From Evernia prunastri (lineage: Eukaryota; Ascomycota; Lecanoromycetes; Lecanorales; Parmeliaceae): a stretch of DNA of 64,000 nt. The stretch's first letter is position 1, and the number at the start of each line of letters is the position of its first letter. This document shows, in pieces, positions 59,727-64,000 of the stretch. A model generated the notes under the pieces. The model made no database searches. It was not told the DNA's origin and saw only the letters and a list, made by a program, of their open reading frames with translations. Made by a program: the position numbers and the translations under genes. The stretch is from the NCBI GenBank assembly GCA_003184365.1, contig NKYR01000128.1:39914-103913 (forward strand), written 5' to 3'.

Positions 59727-61463
59727 ATGGCTGAAATCCCGGCAGTATGGGAGAAATACGTCGACGCATCGACATGGGGAATGGATTTGGACTACACAAA
59801 CGTCACTACTCAACAGCTTAGTGGTCACATGCTCTTCTTTCGACTCTATTGGAGCGAAGAAGAATGCGAGGACAAAATGCTATGGGACGCCTTTAAAGAA
59901 CACTTCCAGGGATGGACATTCGAGAACTTCAAAAACGCAAACACACCTATTCGAACTGCTCTTCGAAACTTTCTACTAGTTAATGGAGTCTACGTCGGAC
60001 AGGATCGCCAAGTCATTGCCGCTGCACTTTACGATGTTCTTCAACTACAAAAGTATCATGATTGGACAGAAGAGGAGATCAGAATCCAGTGCGCAGGCAA
60101 CAAAAAGATGAACTCCCAGTGGGATCCTTCGAGACACGCTGCAAGCCAACAGCAACTCGGTCAGCCTTTTGGTCAACAGTTTGGTCAACAGGCAATATCT
60201 CTCTCACCAGTACCACCAGTGACATCAGGACAGCAAGCACCCCTTCCGCCACCGCCATCAGGACAGTCTCACTTTGAATCAGGACCGTCCGCAGGAGTTG
60301 AACACCTTCGATCAAGACAACGCGATCAATCTGAGCAACCTTCGTCAATTACAAAGCAAGTGACAGACTTGATGAAGGTATACACAGATGACAAGAAGTT
60401 CGGAGGAGAAATGTACGATGTTCTGAACACCAAGCTTCTCGTGTTCTATGATAGCTGTCAAAAGGTTGGACTACGACAGGAGCACTACGAATACGCGTTC
60501 TCAGTTATGCTTAAAGGTCGCGCTTCCATCTTTTACTACGACAGGATTTCGAACCGAAACCTTACCTTCGAAGCCATGGTAGCCATCATGAGGGAACACT
60601 TTGAGACAGAGGAGACTCGCCAGCTGTACATGTCCGAGTGGAGGGAGACCACATACCCTAGGATCATCGCCACTAACCCTACAAAAGGACGACTCGAATG
60701 CCTTCAACTGTTATTCGACAAGCTTCAAATTCTCCAACGAGGTCTTTCAGTAGTCTATCAGACTGAGCATAGCCTACGAGACCAGGTCATTAATGCTTGT
60801 CGTGGAGTGGAAGAATGCAACCTCGCTCTCTACAAACCAGCGAGTACTTACGAAGGCGTCTGCGCTGAACTTCGTTCAGCAGTTAGTACGGCGATGCGAA
60901 CTCACGAGCCTCAACAGTTCACTTCCGAGAATCAGTATGATCACAACTGGGTAGACCGCCAGTACGGTGGAAACGGCAGAAATCAAAGTCGTGGCCGACC
61001 TGGGCATTTCACGAACCCCGGGCTGGTGAAATCATCAACACCCAGAAGTGGTAATTTTCGAGGGGAATCAGGATTACGCCCACCCAGCTCATTCTCACGA
61101 CAAAAGAAATGCTTCGTTTGCAACAAGACAGGATGCTGGTCAACGAAACATACTCTAGAAGAACGTCGACAATATCTCGACAGATACCGCCAGTACTCTC
61201 AATCCGCAGGTAAAGAAGTCATGATCACGGACATTCAAGCTTTCCTCGCAGACTACGAAGGCATGGAAGGCTGGATGGAGGATGACATGGACGAGACGGG
61301 ACAAAAGCTGATGAACATGGACTTGGAGGACGATCACGACCAATTCCTGACTGAGTACGGTAAAATTGATGGCACCCAAGCTATCGCAATTTTAGGCAAC
61401 CAGTCTGTACTGCATGTAATCACTAAGACAGACGACTTCACTACGCCTAATGAAACCGACGTG
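59727..61463 (+). CDS. Copia gag, second copy, through zinc knuckle
   Basis: This is the most complete gag in the window. It reads from ATG 59727 through the N-terminal domain, Gln/Pro linker and central helical domain (MREHFETEETRQLYMSEWRE). It continues through an Arg/Gly-rich stretch (GGNGRNQSRGRPG) and the Cys motif CFVCNKTGCWSTKH. An acidic segment (MEDDMDETGQ) leads toward protease. Gag forms the particle and the Cys motif binds RNA. The frame is open into the N at 61464. Confidence 0.82.
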
Positions 61464-61464
61464 N
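61464..61464. other. Single N at a second gag overlap
   Basis: Sequence after the N (GACAGCAAGCACCC) returns to the Gln/Pro linker of gag (about 60228) and repeats more than 1 kb. Confidence 0.85.
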
Positions 61465-62666
61465 GACAGCAAGCACCCCTTCCGCCACCGCCATCAGGAC
61501 AGTCTCACTTTGAATCAGGACCGTCCGCAGGAGTTGAACACCTTCGATCAAGACAACGCGATCAATCTGAGCAACCTTCGTCAATTACAAAGCAAGTGAC
61601 AGACTTGATGAAGGTATACACAGATGACAAGAAGTTCGGAGGAGAAATGTACGATGTTCTGAACACCAAGCTTCTCGTGTTCTATGATAGCTGTCAAAAG
61701 GTTGGACTACGACAGGAGCACTACGAATACGCGTTCTCAGTTATGCTTAAAGGTCGCGCTTCCATCTTTTACTACGACAGGATTTCGAACCGAAACCTTA
61801 CCTTCGAAGCCATGGTAGCAATCATGAGGGAACACTTTGAGACAGAGGAGACTCGCCAGCTGTACATGTCCGAGTGGAGGGAGACCACATACCCTAGGAT
61901 CATCGCCACTAACCCTACAAAAGGACGACTCGAATGCCTTCAACTGTTATTCGACAAGCTTCAAATTCTCCAACGAGGTCTTTCAGTAGTCTATCAGACT
62001 GAGCATAGCCTACGAGACCAGGTCATTAATGCTTGTCGTGGAGTGGAAGAATGCAACCTCGCTCTCTACAAACCAGCGAGTACTTACGAAGGCGTCTGCG
62101 CTGAACTTCGTTCAGCAGTTAGTACGGCGATGCGAACTCACGAGCCTCAACAGTTCACTTCCGAGAATCAGTATGATCACAACTGGGTAGACCGCCAGTA
62201 CGGTGGAAACGGCAGAAATCAAAGTCGTGGCCGACCTGGGCATTTCACGAACCCCGGGCTGGTGAAATCATCAACACCCAGAAGTGGTAATTTTCGAGGG
62301 GAATCAGGATTACGCGCACCCAGCTCATTCTCACGACAAAAGAAATGCTTCGTTTGCAACAAGACAGGATGCTGGTCAACCAAACATACTCTAGAAGAAC
62401 GTCGACAATCTCTCGACAGATACCGCCAGTACTCTCAATCCGCAGGTAAAGAAGTCATGATCACGGACATTCAAGCTTTCCTCGCAGACTACGAAGGCAT
62501 GGAAGGCTGGATGGAGGATGACATGGACGAGACGGGACAAAAGCTGATGAACATGGACTTGGAGGACGATCACGACCAATTCCTGACTGAGTACGGTAAA
62601 ATTGATGGCACCCAAGCTATCGCAATTTTAGGCAACCAGTCTGTACTGCATGTAATCACTAAGACA
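61465..62666 (+). CDS. Copia gag, third (partial) copy
   Basis: It enters in the linker and repeats the central domain, Arg/Gly stretch and CFVCNKTGCWSTKH. It ends in the acidic segment at the N (62667). It keeps the same frame as the second copy across the N. Small differences (RAPSSF against RPPSSF; RRQSLD against RRQYLD) show that it is not a verbatim duplicate. Confidence 0.75.
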
Positions 62667-62667
62667 N
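62667..62667. other. Single N at a third gag overlap
   Basis: After the N the sequence returns to TATGATCACAACTGGG, already present at about 60938 and 62171. Confidence 0.85.
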
Positions 62668-64000
62668 TATGATCACAACTGGGTAGACCGCCAGTACGGT
62701 GGAAACGGCAGAAATCAAAGTCGTGGCCGACCTGGGCATTTCACGAACCCCGGGCTGGTGAAATCATCAACACCCAGAAGTGGTAATTTTCGAGGGGAAT
62801 CAGGATTACGCCCACCCAGCTCATTCTCACGACAAAAGAAATGCTTCGTTTGCAACAAGACAGGATGCTGGTCAACGAAACATACTCTAGAAGAACGTCG
62901 ACAATCTCTCGACAGATACCGCCAGTACTCTCAATCCGCAGGTAAAGAAGTCATGATCACGGACATTCAAGCTTTCCTCGCAGACTACGAAGGCATGGAA
63001 GGCTGGATGGAGGATGACATGGACGAGACGGGACAAAAGCTGATGAACATGGACTTGGAGGACGATCACGACCAATTCCTGACTGAGTACGGTAAAATTG
63101 ATGGCACCCAAGCTATCGCAATTTTAGGCAACCAGTCTGTACTGCATGTAATCACTAAGACAGACGACTTCACTACGCCTAATGAAACCGACGTGTTCTC
63201 CTTTAATGAACGATACTCATCAGACACCTTCCAAGGAATCATGCCAGATAGTGGAGCTGCCGGCATTTCTACAGTTGGACAACCTCAATGTCAGGCACTG
63301 CAGAAATTGCAACCAGGTCTCAGCATCGACACATCAACGGCAGGAGCTCACAAGATTCGTTTTGGAAAGGGAGAAGCAACCTCGCTAGGAACGATCAAGG
63401 TCACAACTCCCCTAGGTTTAATCACCTTCCACGTCGTCCCGGCCAACACCCCGTTTCTGTACTGCATTAATGACATGGACAGAATGGGGGTAAAGCTTGA
63501 TAACCTGCGGAATGTATTGATACAAGGCAATCTCACCGTACCAGTCATCCGCAAATGGGGACATCCATGGCTGTTGCTCGATCATCTAGAGCAGTCTCTC
63601 GCTTGGAGCCACATGACAGAGATAGAACTGCGCCAGCTACACCGCCGCTTTGGACACCCCTCCGTTCGTCGTCTTTCGAAAGTTCTCCAAAGGGCAGGCT
63701 ATGATGATGTCAGTAAGGAAGCCATCGAGCACCTGACGAAATACTGTCACCAATGCCAAATGCACAGCAAGTCCCCTGGCCGATTCAAGTTCAGCTTGAA
63801 AGATGACTACAACTTCAACTACGAAATAGTCATCGATGTCATGTATTTAGGTGGTAAGCCTGTCTTACACGTCGTCGACACAGCAACCGCCTTCCAAGCT
63901 GCCAGATTTCTTAAGGACATGTCAGCAAGAACGACATGGGATACTCTACGACTATGCTGGATTGACACCTACCAAGGACCTCCCGATACTATCGCTCATG
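62668..64000 (+). CDS. Copia gag-pol: zinc knuckle, protease, pre-integrase and start of integrase (partial both ends)
   Basis: The frame is open for all 444 codons. It starts in the Arg/Gly part of gag and repeats the Cys motif. It then reaches the aspartic protease active site in GIMPDSGAAGIST near 63240. The pre-integrase zinc domain follows as LHRRFGHPSVRRL ... YCHQCQMHSK (HHCC). The integrase core begins with EIVIDVMYLGGKP, holding the first catalytic Asp, and a likely second Asp at WIDTYQGPPDTIAH near the right edge. Gag and pol appear to be one continuous frame here. Reverse transcriptase must lie beyond 64000. Confidence 0.85.

Larger units (their letters stand above)
58285..64000 (+). 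mobile_element. Ty1/Copia retrotransposon, 5' end; continues beyond the window
   Basis: Order: LTR (58285-58510), leader, gag, zinc knuckle, protease, pre-integrase zinc domain and the start of integrase. Protease and integrase upstream of the (unseen) reverse transcriptase is the Copia order. The interior is inflated by three N junctions, after each of which already-given gag sequence is repeated. Base composition is normal with no RIP signature, so the element is young. Its solo LTR at 9309 shows past mobility. Confidence 0.9.

Noticed and set aside
58856..62666. A true tandem triplication of gag
   Set aside because: Each repeat begins or ends exactly at an N, which fits contig overlap better than biology.
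1..64000. CRISPR arrays, tRNA or rRNA genes
   Set aside because: No evenly spaced identical repeats were seen and no tRNA- or rRNA-like segment was recognised by eye. A tRNA scan would be needed to exclude tRNAs fully.

Overview
The window is from a filamentous ascomycete (Pezizomycotina). Reasons: genes with short GT-AG introns (about 45-400 nt); a gene set typical of that group (triple-repeat Myb factor, cytochrome P450, DHA1-type MFS pump, NACHT receptor-like gene, DUF3533/SNG1 membrane protein, Rossmann methyltransferase, WW-domain protein); and a 29-kb AT-rich block with the signature of repeat-induced point mutation (RIP). The species cannot be named from the sequence.

The window has three compartments. 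(1) 1-28.3 kb is normal-composition DNA with sparse genes. It holds a decayed piggyBac-like element with a nested foldback element (100-1277), a Myb gene (minus), a convergent P450/MFS pair, a solo Copia LTR with a perfect 5-bp target duplication, a hydrolase-NACHT gene carrying a nonsense codon and a frameshift, two decayed coding remnants, a DUF3533 gene, a methyltransferase gene, a WW-domain gene, a cysteine-rich membrane-protein gene, a hypothetical gene and a tyrosine-recombinase (Crypton-type) fragment. (2) 28.3-58.0 kb is a RIP-degraded transposon graveyard. Two minus-strand LTR-retrotransposon relics keep readable reverse transcriptase, and a DD34E Tc1-type transposase relic is also readable. 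Younger unmutated insertions sit in it: three LINE 3' ends with CAAT tails, several solo LTRs and a minisatellite. (3) 58.3-64 kb is a scarcely mutated Ty1/Copia retrotransposon running off the right edge: LTR, gag, zinc knuckle, protease, pre-integrase, start of integrase.

Seven single-N positions (4538, 28315, 48786, 58279, 59718, 61464, 62667) look like assembly junctions. At four or five of them the sequence after the N repeats sequence already given before it. The apparent tandem gag copies and the paired LTR at 47.9/49.0 kb are therefore probably unmerged contig overlaps.

No biosynthetic cluster or operon-like system is evident. The P450 and MFS genes are adjacent and convergent and could work together in detoxification or export, but that is inference. 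Exon joins were worked out by hand from reading-frame continuity, splice-site consensus and protein-family pattern; none is backed by transcript data.
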